From Melieria omissa (lineage: Eukaryota > Arthropoda > Insecta > Diptera > Ulidiidae), in NCBI GenBank assembly GCA_963971225.1, contig OZ020269.1, positions 21,388,921-21,452,920 of the forward strand: 64,000 nucleotides of DNA, read 5' to 3'. The stretch's first letter is position 1, and the number at the start of each line of letters is the position of its first letter. The position numbers were made by a program, and so were the translations under genes. The notes under the pieces were generated by a model. The model saw only the letters and a program-made list of their open reading frames with translations, was not told the DNA's origin and did not search any database. Positions 24,327 to 33,741 of the stretch are shown here, in pieces.

Positions 24327-24956
24327 TTTATTTTAGTTACACTAATTTATTTTATATTTATTGAATATTTATTTATTTAAAAAAAATAAAAATTCTATGA
24401 ATTTCTAAAATTGTATTCTTTAAGACTTGAGTCCATGACTTAATTTTCATTTGCCTTCACTCATCTTTAAGTTTTCGCTTTCAATTTTTTATGCTTTCAT
24501 TTTCACTTACTTCATTATGTGTTTTCGTTCCTGTCATAACCATCTACGGCGACAAATGTTTGACAACACACAACAACAATAATAACAACGCAAAGCAACA
24601 ATAGTACCAGCAGCAACATGAACACCAGCAGCACTTAAATGAAAAACTTTTGTTACTTTTTTTACTACCCGAAATTATACGGAAATATTTTGAAAGCGTA
24701 ACAAGCAATCTTGTTGCCTGCTCATTTACTGCTCTCTTTCTCTCGCTCACCCTCTTTCACCCCTTTGTTGTTTTATTCGCACTACACATTCATCGTTGCT
24801 AATGTTCACCTGCAAAGCTTCACACATTACTTCATATGCACCAACATAGTTTCGCATTCCAACCAGTGTTGGGCAAGATTTCATTTGACTAGGAATTTTT
24901 AATTTTTGTTATGAAATAATAATAAATAAAGCTTTTTTATTAAAATAATTAAATTA
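24327..24956. other. Spacer
   Basis: AT-rich with CAACAACAAC-type sequence near 24570-24620. A single hAT-like end word (CAGTGTTGGGCAAG, 24865) has no partner. Nothing else recognised. Confidence 0.4.
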
Positions 24957-25472
24957 CACAGTGCTACAGTGATTTTGCACTTTTCAAGTGACCTAATAAA
25001 CGTTGTTGGTATTATTGAGTACATCATGAAAATATGTTTCAAAATTGTCTAACACCCCCAAATTTTCAAGTTATTGTTAAAAACCCGTTTTCTGTGTACT
25101 CCGCGCACTCAAACAATTGTAACTCCGTCATTTTTTTTACCGATTTTCGATTTCTCAATGGTGTTGGAAACTAGAAGAATTGAGCTTTTAAAATATCCAT
25201 ACTTGTTCTTACTTTCTACAAAAAAATTAGGGCATTTTCTAAAAGTTATCTAGGATTTACCCTATTTTTTCACGTTTTTTCAAGTTTGACGTCTTTTTTA
25301 TGTAACATATCGTTAAAAACAATCAATTTCGTACAATTATTCTGAAAGTAAATTCTATCTGCAATAAAAAAGTCATGGCTCATCAAAATTGGTTGAAAAC
25401 TGTTAAAGTTACAACGCTTTTTGTAAACAAGAAAATTTAACTCTCATCATGAAATCAATGTCGTGCCATGTC
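24957..25472 (+). repeat. Left terminal inverted repeat of the Chapaev-like transposon
   Basis: Runs from CACAGTGCTAC to TCGTGCCATGTC. Matches the complement of 27676-28195 over its whole length except for the divergent stretch just inside the terminal 13 bp and a few indels. Confidence 0.9.
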
Positions 25473-25565
25473 GTGCCTAGGCTACTGCAGTTTGAGTACA
25501 ATTACATTAGTCAGTGGTTGTAGTCGTTCGTGCAAAGGTTTATCGTTCTTATATTTTTTAATACA

Positions 25566-27431
25566 ATGTGTGATAATCGTAACAAGTTTTGTTACATCTG
25601 TGGGTTGTTTGTTCGTGTACATCGTGTAAAATTAGAAACGAATAAAGCTGTGAAAGAAACTTTTAACCATTTCTTCGACCACGATTATGATAAAAGTGTT
25701 GGGTATGAACCAGAATATGCCTGTGTAGCATGCTCCAGCGCACTAAAAAAATGGAAAACTAAAAAATGCAACAAACAACCATTGCCATTTTCAACCCCAA
25801 TGGTTTGGCATCGTCAAATTTTCCATAAGCAAGATGATTGCTATTTCTGCCAAACAAACACCGTTGGTCACCACTACAAAACCCGGGATCGTATAAAATA
25901 TGCCAATGTGCTAACTGTATCTCCACCAATCAAGGGAGAAAAAACGAATATCAATCACGCAAATATTGAAATCAAAAATTCATTAGAATCCAATGAAGAA
26001 AATTCTGACGGCGCAGAAATTGACGAGGAATTTGTTCCAACTGGAATTTCAACGACAGAACGTCATTTAGTGTCAAATGAAGATTATCGTGATCTTGTGC
26101 GTGATTTGGGATTGTCATCGAGGCAAACAGAAATTTTGGGCTCCAGATTAAAACAGTGGAACATTGTCGAAAATGACTTCAAGGCTACATTCCCGAGGGA
26201 TAGCAACTTATCATCATTTGAAAACGTTTTCCAATCTGACAACATTAACAATAAGCTTGTTTATTGTTCAGATGTAGATGAACTATTTGTTTGTTTTAAT
26301 CACGAACACCAACCAGAAGAGTGGCGTTTATTTTTGGACGGTTCGTGCAAGAGTGAGTATTTTATCGAATATGTCTCTACAACTGAAAAAAAAGTTCATA
26401 TATGTGAATTTCCCATTTGATCTATCAATTTATTAGGTTTGAAAGCTGTGCTATTACACAACGAGAACCAGTTTCCATCAGTTCCAATTGCATACGCTAC
26501 TGATATGAAAGAAACTTATGCAACAATGAAGAAAATTTTACATTCCATCAATTACGAAAAGCATCAATGGCAAATAGTTTCTGATTTAAAAGTCCTGACG
26601 ATTCTATTCGGAATGCAAGGAGGATACACAAAATTTCCTTGTTATCTGTGCGAATGGAACAGCCGAGGAAAAGATCCTTACAAAAAAAGTGAATGGGCAT
26701 CCAGGAAAACGTTTCAAATAGGCACAAAAAACGTCATTAACATTCCACTTGTTCAGACCGATAACATTATTTTGCCACCGTTACACCTCAAGTTAGGCTA
26801 CATGAAGCAGTTTGTCAAACGACTTGACAGGGACAGCGAGGCCTTTTTACACCTGAAAACCGTGTTTCCGGGACTGAGTGACGCAAAAATCAAAGAAGGT
26901 ATGAAAAATTTTCGATCCATACGTCATGTGATTCATATCAATTGATCGAATTTTCGCATTAGATTGCCTACTTCATACTTCGTTTACTTTACAGGTGTTT
27001 TTGTTGGTCCGCAAATACGGAAAATTTTTTCCGACAAACAATTTTTCGAAAAATTAAACACAGTAGAGCAAAAGGCATGGACGGGCTTCATTTCTTTATG
27101 TGAAAACTTTCTGGGAAACAACAAGAGTGGTAACTACGTTGAAATAGTAAATGAGTTTTTAAAGGCTTATGGGGAAATGGGATGCAGAATGTCAATCAAA
27201 GTCCATTTTTTGCATTCCCATTTGGATTTCTTCCCCGAAAATCTTGGAAAACTAAGCGATGAACAAGGAGAACGATTTCACCAGGAAATATCATCAATTG
27301 AAACGCGTTTTGTTGGCAAGAGTCAGATCAGAATGCTGGCTAACTACTGCTGGTCTCTTAAACGTGAAACTATCATAAAGATGCGGTCCATAAACGTAGG
27401 AGATCAAGCAAACATTTTTAACGACTCATAA
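25566..27431 (+). CDS. Transposase of the Chapaev-like transposon, three exons, 561 aa
   Basis: Exons 25566-26352, 26437-26898 and 26995-27431 join in frame (1686 nt). The introns (84 and 96 bp) have GTGAGT...TATTAG and GTATGA...TTACAG borders. I start at the ATG at 25566; an upstream GTG is not a likely eukaryotic start. The protein begins with a cysteine-rich region, C9-x2-C12, C53-x2-C56 and C92-x2-C95, likely zinc-binding for DNA contact. The RNase-H-like catalytic part has D258 (WRLFLDGS) and D312 (VSDLKV). C331 and C334 sit 19 and 22 residues after D312, H487-x4-H492 follows, then E506 or E509 (SDEQGERF). C331/C334/H487/H492 look like the zinc site of CMC-type and RAG1/Transib enzymes. 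Motifs LPPLHLKLG and HLDFFPENLG recur in a widespread arthropod family I know from memory. It should cut and paste the element in the nucleus. No stop or frameshift was seen. Confidence 0.88.
26353..26436 (+). other. Intron 1 of the transposase gene
   Basis: 84 bp, GTGAGT donor and TATTAG acceptor. Removing it restores SCKSLKAVLLHN across the join; reading through gives a stop after FPI at 26418-26420. Confidence 0.85.
26899..26994 (+). other. Intron 2 of the transposase gene
   Basis: 96 bp, GTATGA donor and TTTACAG acceptor. Removing it gives AKIKEGVFVGPQIRK; reading through meets a stop at about 26943. Confidence 0.85.
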
Positions 27432-27675
27432 AATTCAAAGTTGTATATGTAATAAGTGCATCAAATAATATAACATTCTTACTACAGAAATTGGAAATCA
27501 ATTATTTTTCCCTCCTTATATATATTGTCCAAATTGTTTAATAAATCACGAAAAACTATCCCAAATTAATTGTAATGATAAATTATTTACAACATAAATA
27601 ATACTAGGACACTCAGAAACGATCATCATGATTAATATGATGGTTATGATATACTGAAATCATATGTGCAATCCT

Positions 27676-28195
27676 GACATGGCACGACATTGATTTCATG
27701 ATGAGAGTTAAATTTTCTTGTTTACAAAAAGCGTTGTAACTTTAACAGTTTTCAACCAATTTTGAGCCATGACTTTTTTTATTGCAGATAGAATTTACTT
27801 TCAGAATAATTGTACGAAATTGATTGTTTTTAACGATATGTTACATAAAAAAGACGTCAAACTTGAAAAAACGTGAAAAAATAGGGTAAATCTTAGATAA
27901 CTTTTAGAAAATGCCCTAATTTTTTTGTAGAAAGTAAGAACAAGTATGGATATTTTAAAAGCTTAATTCTTCTAGTTTCCAACACCAGAAATCGAAAATC
28001 GGTAAAAAAAATGACGGAGTTACAATTGTTTGAGTGCGCGGAGTACACAAAAAACGGTTTTTTAACAATAACTTGAAAATTTGGGGGTGTTAGACAATTT
28101 TGAAACATATTTTCATGATGTACTCAATAATACCAACAACGTTTATTAGGTCACTTGAAAAGTGCTTTTAATTTTTTTGATTTTGTAGCACTGTG
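27676..28195 (-). repeat. Right terminal inverted repeat of the Chapaev-like transposon
   Basis: Starts at GACATGGCACGAC and ends at GTAGCACTGTG. It is the complement of 24957-25472 with a few differences. An open frame on the minus strand here is a shadow of repeat sequence. Confidence 0.9.
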
Positions 28196-28198
28196 TTA

Positions 28199-29325
28199 TG
28201 GCTGATATTAATTAGTCACTAAAACTTTAATTATAAACAATATTTTGTTAATAATTACAAATTAACACTTCATTAAGACTTAAACATTTTATATATAATT
28301 TTAAAAAATTTTAAATAATTTTAAAAAATTATTGCATGAAATCTTTATTTAAAAATTTGTTGGTTAAAATTAATAATATGTAATTTATTTTTACTAACAA
28401 TTCGTATTTTGAGCTAAGATTTATTTAAAATATAATATTTAATCCTTGAAACTTAAATCAAATTTTTATTAAATCTAATTAAATAAATTTAATATTGTAT
28501 ATTTAATTTAATAAAATTTTTAATTCTTTGTTTATCATTTTTATACATATTTTTTTATACTTTTAACTAATAATTCATTATTTTATTAAATTGTTGTACT
28601 ATTTAAATATTATTAATTTCAATTAATTAAAATTTAAATAATTTCCTAATAATTATTTGTTAAAAATTAAATGGAAAAATAAATTAAAATCTAAAATTAA
28701 TAACAATTAATAATCATGAATTACTGTAATTTTTATGCAATAATACCAAAAATTATATCTAAAAACCAATTAAAATCAGTAATTGCGAATCATAATTAAT
28801 CTTTAAAACATTAATAAAATTTTCATTACAGAAAAAGCAATATTTTGTTTTTTTAATTTAATTTAATTTTTTACTTTAATTATTAATAATTTTAATTGTA
28901 ATTAACAATTTTTACTAACAATACTTTTGAATAGCTTATCAACCAAAATTATATCTGAAAACTAATTGAAATCAGTAATTGTGAATTAATTAATTGTGTA
29001 TTAACAACATTTGTATTAAATAAAAATCAATTGTTTGTTTTTTAATTTAATTTTTAATTTTAAATATTAAAAATTTTATTTGTTATTAATAATTAAAATT
29101 TTAACGAATCTTAATTTTGAATGAATTAATTATAATTTTAATGAATCTTTATTAAAAATCAATAAGTTTTAATAATTATTCCTTAAAAATTAAATGCAAA
29201 GACTAATTAAAATCAGTATTTATTTATAATTAATAAATATTAATTATCAACTAAAATTTAATTTCATTATAATTACAAATTTTTTGTTGAGTACAAATTG
29301 ATTAATTAATATAACAATTTTATAG
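28199..29325. other. Extremely AT-rich tract with weak internal repetition
   Basis: Nearly pure A/T. The phrase AAAATTATATCTAAAAAC then AATTAAAATCAGTAATTG recurs at about 28750 and 28946 with variants (about 195 bp apart). No gene. Confidence 0.5.
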
Positions 29326-29328
29326 CTA

Positions 29329-30395
29329 ATACTAGCTGGGCCCCGCGGCTTCGCACGCAAGCTCTCTTTTTTCACCCGATACATATTTTGAACGCATGGT
29401 TGAACCCATTTTGATTTAAATAAAAACATATGTCTATTATCTTTGATGCCAAGTGGTTCTAAAAATTGTGAAGTCAAAAGGCCCTTTAAATCATGAGTTA
29501 TTCACGTTTACTCTAAACAAAATCTTAACCCTTAGTTTACCACGGTAGATTTCGATTTTCAAAAATATGAAAAAAACATTGTAATTATTTCCCGATTTAA
29601 ATGCTTTTTGTCCAAGTTTGATGTCAAAAGGACCAATAAATCGTGTTTCCATGCAAACTGTTAACCCATTGTTGACCCCGTTACATTTTGATTTTCAAAA
29701 AAGTGAAAAACACGTGTCAAATTATTTCTCACTCAGAGTACTTTCACAAAGTTTGAAGTCAGTGGGCCCGTTAATTTATTTTTTTTACAGTTTCGCCATA
29801 CAAACTTTTAACCGGTCGTTGACCCCGTCCGATTTTAATATTTGGAAAAAATGAAAAACACGTATCGAGTTATTTTACAGTTGAAGTACTTTCACCAAAT
29901 TTTAAAGTTAGAAGGCCCAAAAAATTGTTTCTTCATACATACTTTTAATCCGTCGTTGATCCAGTTAGATTTCAATTTTGAAAATAATGAGAAACGCGTG
30001 TATAATTTTTTTATTTCAAGTATTTTTATAATTTTTGAAGTCAATAGGCCTATCGGTTCATGTTTTTTTCGAGTCTACCCTTAAACAAATCTTAACCCAT
30101 TATTGGTCCAGTTAAATTTTGATTTTTGAAAAATTATAAAATACGTATCGAATTATTTTTTGTTTAGAGTATTTTCAGGAAGTTCGAAATCAATATGTCT
30201 CTTAAATCACTTTTCTTCATACAACACCTTCACACATGTTTTGCCCCTTTACACCCTGAATTTCAAAAAATCCCGTCTTAGCGGAGGTTCATTTTTCAAG
30301 ATGTATCTACAGTTCAAATTTCATGTTCGTAGCTTCAGCGGTTTGGGCTGACCGATGATGAATCAATCAATCAATCAATCAGTCAGTCAATTAGG
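29329..30395 (+). repeat. Interspersed repeat B with internal ~165-bp degenerate units, ending in (ATCA)n
   Basis: Starts at CTAGCTGGGCCCCGCGGCTT, a phrase I have seen as the start of a common insect repeat. It contains about five diverged units, each with TTAACCCATTGTTGACCCCG then GATTTTGATTTTCAAAAA and a phrase like AGTACTTTCACAAAGTTTGA. It ends at TTTGGGCTGACCGATGATGA followed by an ATCA/AGTC simple repeat. Open frames within it are accidental and broken. The class (non-LTR-related or other) is not settled. Confidence 0.65.
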
Positions 30396-30789
30396 GCAAA
30401 CAATCTATGTATATAAAAATGGAGGCGGTACCACACCCTCTTGTCCAGTGCTCACAACTTTCTTCTAGTCGAATTGTGCTACTAAGTGGAAAGTTCGTAC
30501 CAAGTTTCACTGATGTGTGTGTGTACTGCATAACTGTCTCAGCATAAAAAATGTGCCACGCCCTTTAACCAACGCCCCATTCCCTCTATTGAAAGATATG
30601 ATTAAGTGGTAGGTTCATACCAAGTTTCATTGATGTACGACTTACAGTTCTGCTGCATAAAAACTTTGCCACGCCCCTTGTTCAAAGCCCATAAAATATT
30701 ATCGGTAGAATGACACTTCTATGGGACGATGGCATATTCAATTTCAATACTGTGCGGCTTACAATTCCGGAGCTATTCCATATAATGGA

Positions 30790-32645
30790 ATGTCCAGTAT
30801 GTCCGTATGTCCAGTGAAAAAGCTTATATTTCTAAAATATTAATAAACGGACAGCTGTTGGACAAGGATGTTATTATTAGCGAAAGCCTTAACGAATTCT
30901 TTGTTGACAGTATAACTGAAATAAGAAACAGTATCGAGACAGTAATAGGCAGGGATATCCCCGTACCGATTCAAGGCAACTCACCTTTTAAATTTAGTCA
31001 GGTATCAGCAGATGAGATTGAAGAAATAGTCAAAAAGAATTTCAAATATAAAATAGGGGGGAAAAAGTTGCTCTCGGAAGGTGTTGTTAAGGATTCAAGC
31101 ATATACATGGGTTATTTTTTTGCACAAGTTATTAACGAAAGTCTGGCCAGAGGCGTTGTTCCAAATATTTGGAAAACGTCAGTAATAGTTCCAATTGAAA
31201 AGGTTAAAAATACTATAAAAGCTGAAGAGTTGAGACCGATAAATACTTTGCCGTGTGATAAGAAGATTCTTGAGACTGTTGTAAAAAATCAAATTGTGCA
31301 ATATTTAGAAAGTAATAATATTCTTATACAACAACAATCAGGATTTAGAAACAAACACTCATGTGAAACTGCGTTGAATTTGGTTTTAGCTAATTGGAAG
31401 GAACAGCTAAACGATAAGAAATCTACTTTTGCCGTATTCGTTGATCTAAAGAGAGCTTTTGAGACGATTGATCAAGAAATACTTTTAACCAAATTATTTA
31501 ATATTGGGATTAAAAATGTCGAGCTAGATTGGTTCAAAAGTTTTCTAACACACCGCAAGCAGCGTGTGGTAATTGGGTCGTCGGTTTCCAGGGAAATTGA
31601 TGTCAAAATTGGGTTGCCTCAAGGTTCTGTGTTGGCTCCTATTTTGTTTAATATATACATCAATGATATTGTATCTGTGCTTCATTATAGCACGATCAAA
31701 CTATTTGCTGATGATGCTTTAATTATGATTAGTGGGACTAATATAGATGAAATTCAACATAAGTTGCAATTGGACTTGGATTCTCTGTATATGTGGCTGT
31801 GTACTAACAGATTGAAATTAAACATTGATAAAACTAAATATATGGTCATTTCACGAAATAATAACTTAGTATTGAAAAATATAAAAATTAATAACATCGA
31901 AATAGAAAAAGTTCATAAAATAAAATATCTGGGCATTCAGATCGATGAAACATTAAAATTTAACGATCACATTGATTACACTTTGGGAAAAATTGCAAAA
32001 AAAATTTGGTTTATGAAACGAACGTGTAAATTTTTAAGTAAAAAATACAAAATCATGGTATATAGATCGATAATCGAGCCACACTTTATCTATTGCCCCA
32101 CAATATTTTTCATTATGAAAGACTCTCAAATTAATAAATTGCAAAAAATGCAGAACAAGGCAATGCGTTTTATCCTTAAAATGAGGTATGATGCTTCGGT
32201 AGTGAACATGTTACATTCCCTTAATTGGCTTAGTGTTAGGCAGCAAATATTTTTCTATACAATGAAGTTTATAAATAATCTCAAAAATGGCTTATTACCT
32301 GAATACCTAAGCACTAATTTAGTTTTAATCAGCAATACACATAATGTGAACACTCGAAATAAACATAATTTTAAGCTACCATTTTTTAGAACCGAATCTG
32401 ATAAAAATAGTCTTTTCTATAAAGGCCTTAAGTGTTTTAATAATTTGCCTGAAGAACTTAAAAACGGTGATAAAAATATGTTTAAACGAAATCTTTTTAA
32501 TTACTGTAAAACTTTAAATATTAGGTAACTGTTAATTCCTACTTAATTAGTATTGTTATATAATATAATATCCTATTTTTAGTAGTGTATGAACTAGGCT
32601 TAATGTAGCCGTAAGAAATAAATAAATAAATAAATAAATAAAAGA
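30790..32645 (+). mobile_element. 5'-truncated non-LTR retrotransposon (CR1/Jockey-like), inserted in element C
   Basis: The insertion interrupts a 259-bp unit: CTATTCCATATAATGG on the left and AGATTAGAGTTGTATGGACG on the right are the two halves of the unit phrase seen whole at 33426. The 3' end carries an (AAAT)n tail at about 32615-32643, as expected for CR1/L2/Jockey-type elements. The 5' side starts in the linker between endonuclease and reverse transcriptase, so the endonuclease and any ORF1 are missing. Exact target duplications could not be fixed. Confidence 0.8.
30807..32528 (+). CDS. Non-LTR reverse transcriptase (ORF2 remainder, 573 aa, open)
   Basis: The frame is open from an ATG at 30807, probably a chance start at the truncation point, to TAA at 32526-32528. 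Reverse transcriptase motifs in order: SVIVPIEK and ELRPINTLP (126-149), QSGFRNKHSCETAL (177-190), FVDLKRAFETID with catalytic D213, GLPQGSVLAPILFNIYINDI (269-288), LFADDALIM with catalytic D302/D303, and KYLGIQID (373-380). The C-terminal domain ends in FYKGLKCFNNLPEELKNG, common in CR1- and Jockey-group elements. The enzyme would copy its own RNA at a nicked chromosomal target. Without the apurinic-like endonuclease domain and a promoter it is not autonomous. The lack of stops suggests a young insertion. Confidence 0.88.
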   Translation: MSSEKAYISKILINGQLLDKDVIISESLNEFFVDSITEIRNSIETVIGRDIPVPIQGNSPFKFSQVSADEIEEIVKKNFKYKIGGKKLLSEGVVKDSSIYMGYFFAQVINESLARGVVPNIWKTSVIVPIEKVKNTIKAEELRPINTLPCDKKILETVVKNQIVQYLESNNILIQQQSGFRNKHSCETALNLVLANWKEQLNDKKSTFAVFVDLKRAFETIDQEILLTKLFNIGIKNVELDWFKSFLTHRKQRVVIGSSVSREIDVKIGLPQGSVLAPILFNIYINDIVSVLHYSTIKLFADDALIMISGTNIDEIQHKLQLDLDSLYMWLCTNRLKLNIDKTKYMVISRNNNLVLKNIKINNIEIEKVHKIKYLGIQIDETLKFNDHIDYTLGKIAKKIWFMKRTCKFLSKKYKIMVYRSIIEPHFIYCPTIFFIMKDSQINKLQKMQNKAMRFILKMRYDASVVNMLHSLNWLSVRQQIFFYTMKFINNLKNGLLPEYLSTNLVLISNTHNVNTRNKHNFKLPFFRTESDKNSLFYKGLKCFNNLPEELKNGDKNMFKRNLFNYCKTLNIR

Positions 32646-33741
32646 TTAGAGTTGTATGGACGGAGCCACGCCCTCGTGTTAAATACCCGCTTCATTCCTC
32701 TGCCGAAAGATATGACTGAATGGTAAATTCGTACTAAGTTTCATTCATGTGCGACTAACAGTTCCAAAATTATGCGGATAGTTTGGGTCAAAAAAATGTG
32801 CCACGCCCCTTGTCCAACGTCCATAAAATTTTAATATTGGAATAACACATCTATGAGGCGACGCCTCACTAATTTTCAATGCTGTGCGACTTACAATTCC
32901 GAAGCTATTCCATTTAAAAGAAATGAATTGTATGGGCGGTGCCACACCCCTTTGTTCAATACCCACCTTATTCCCTCTGCCGAAAGATATGATTAATTGG
33001 TAGGTTCATACCAAGTTTCATTGATGTAGGACTTACAGTTCTGCTGCATAAAAAATGTGCCACGCCCCTTGTTCAACGCCCATAAAATTTTAACAGTAGA
33101 ATGACACATGTATGAAACGACGGTACACAAAATTGCAATGCTGTGAGGCTTACAACTCTGAAGCTATTCCATTTAAAAGAAATGAATTGTATGGGCGGTG
33201 CCACGCCCCCTTGGTAAATACCCGACCCATTCCCTCTGCCGAAAGATATGATTAAATGGTAGGTTCGTACCAAGTTTCATTGATGTACGACTTACAGTTC
33301 TGCTGCATAAAAAATGTGCCACGCCCCTTGTTCAACGCCCATAAAATTTTAACAGTAGAATGATAAATCTATAAAACGACGGTGCACCAAATTTCAATGC
33401 TGTGCGACTTACAATTCCGAAGCTATTCCACTTAAAAGATTTGAGTTGTATGGGCGGTGCCACACCCCCTTGTCCAATACCCACCCCATGCCCTCGGTCG
33501 AAGGACATGATTAAATAGAAAGTTTGTACCAAATTTAATTGATGTGTGACTTATAGTTCCAAAGTTATTGTCTAAAAATGTATTCTTGTGGTGCCACGCC
33601 CCTTTTCCCGACATTTCTTTTTTTATAAACCTTCACGTAAACATTTTGAACAAACCCGCCGAAGGAAGTATTCAAGTTGGTCCAGTCGTTTTCGAGTTTT
33701 AAGCGGCCGAACGAACCACGTTTCATTTTTATATATATAAA

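Larger units (their letters stand above)
24957..28195 (+). mobile_element. Apparently intact DNA transposon, CMC / Chapaev-3-like, with long TIRs (3239 bp)
   Basis: The ends read CACAGTGCTAC and, at the right, GTAGCACTGTG. The flanking triplet TTA is present on both sides (24954-24956 and 28196-28198), giving a 3-bp target duplication. Long inverted repeats of about 516-520 bp (24957-25472 and 27676-28195) are nearly identical, differing by a few substitutions and short indels, e.g. CAATG present only on the left. They enclose one three-exon transposase gene with a polyadenylation-like AATAAA at 27540. CAC-starting termini, 3-bp duplication and a C-x2-C after the second Asp point to the CMC group. 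Chapaev-3 is my best guess, from memory. High TIR similarity and an open gene suggest recent activity. Confidence 0.85.
30404..33741. mobile_element. Repeat element C: 259-bp tandem units with ATATATAAAAATG inverted ends, split by a non-LTR insertion
   Basis: The outer ends are imperfect inverted repeats: TATGTATATAAAAATGGA on the left (30406) and, complemented, TATATATATAAAAATGAAAC on the right. Inside, GTGCCACGCCCCTTGTTCAA recurs exactly 259 bp apart at 32798, 33057 and 33316, alternating with a second half-unit TGTATGGGCGGTGCCACGCC. Units at 30553-30785 are cut off mid-unit and resume at about 32648 after the reverse-transcriptase element. There is no protein of its own. Confidence 0.7.

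Noticed and set aside
24865..24878. hAT element end (CAGTGTTGGGCAAG)
   Set aside because: No matching inverted end or 8-bp duplication was found on either side.
24957..28195. LTR retrotransposon (because of ~516-bp terminal repeats)
   Set aside because: The terminal repeats are inverted, not direct, and the gene encodes a DDE-type transposase with no gag, protease or reverse transcriptase.
24957..28195. Transib transposon, because the ends read CACAGTG
   Set aside because: Transib elements make 5-bp GC-rich duplications. Here the flanking 5 bp do not match (AATTA against TTATG) while the 3 bp TTA do, and the protein motifs differ from Transib as I know it.
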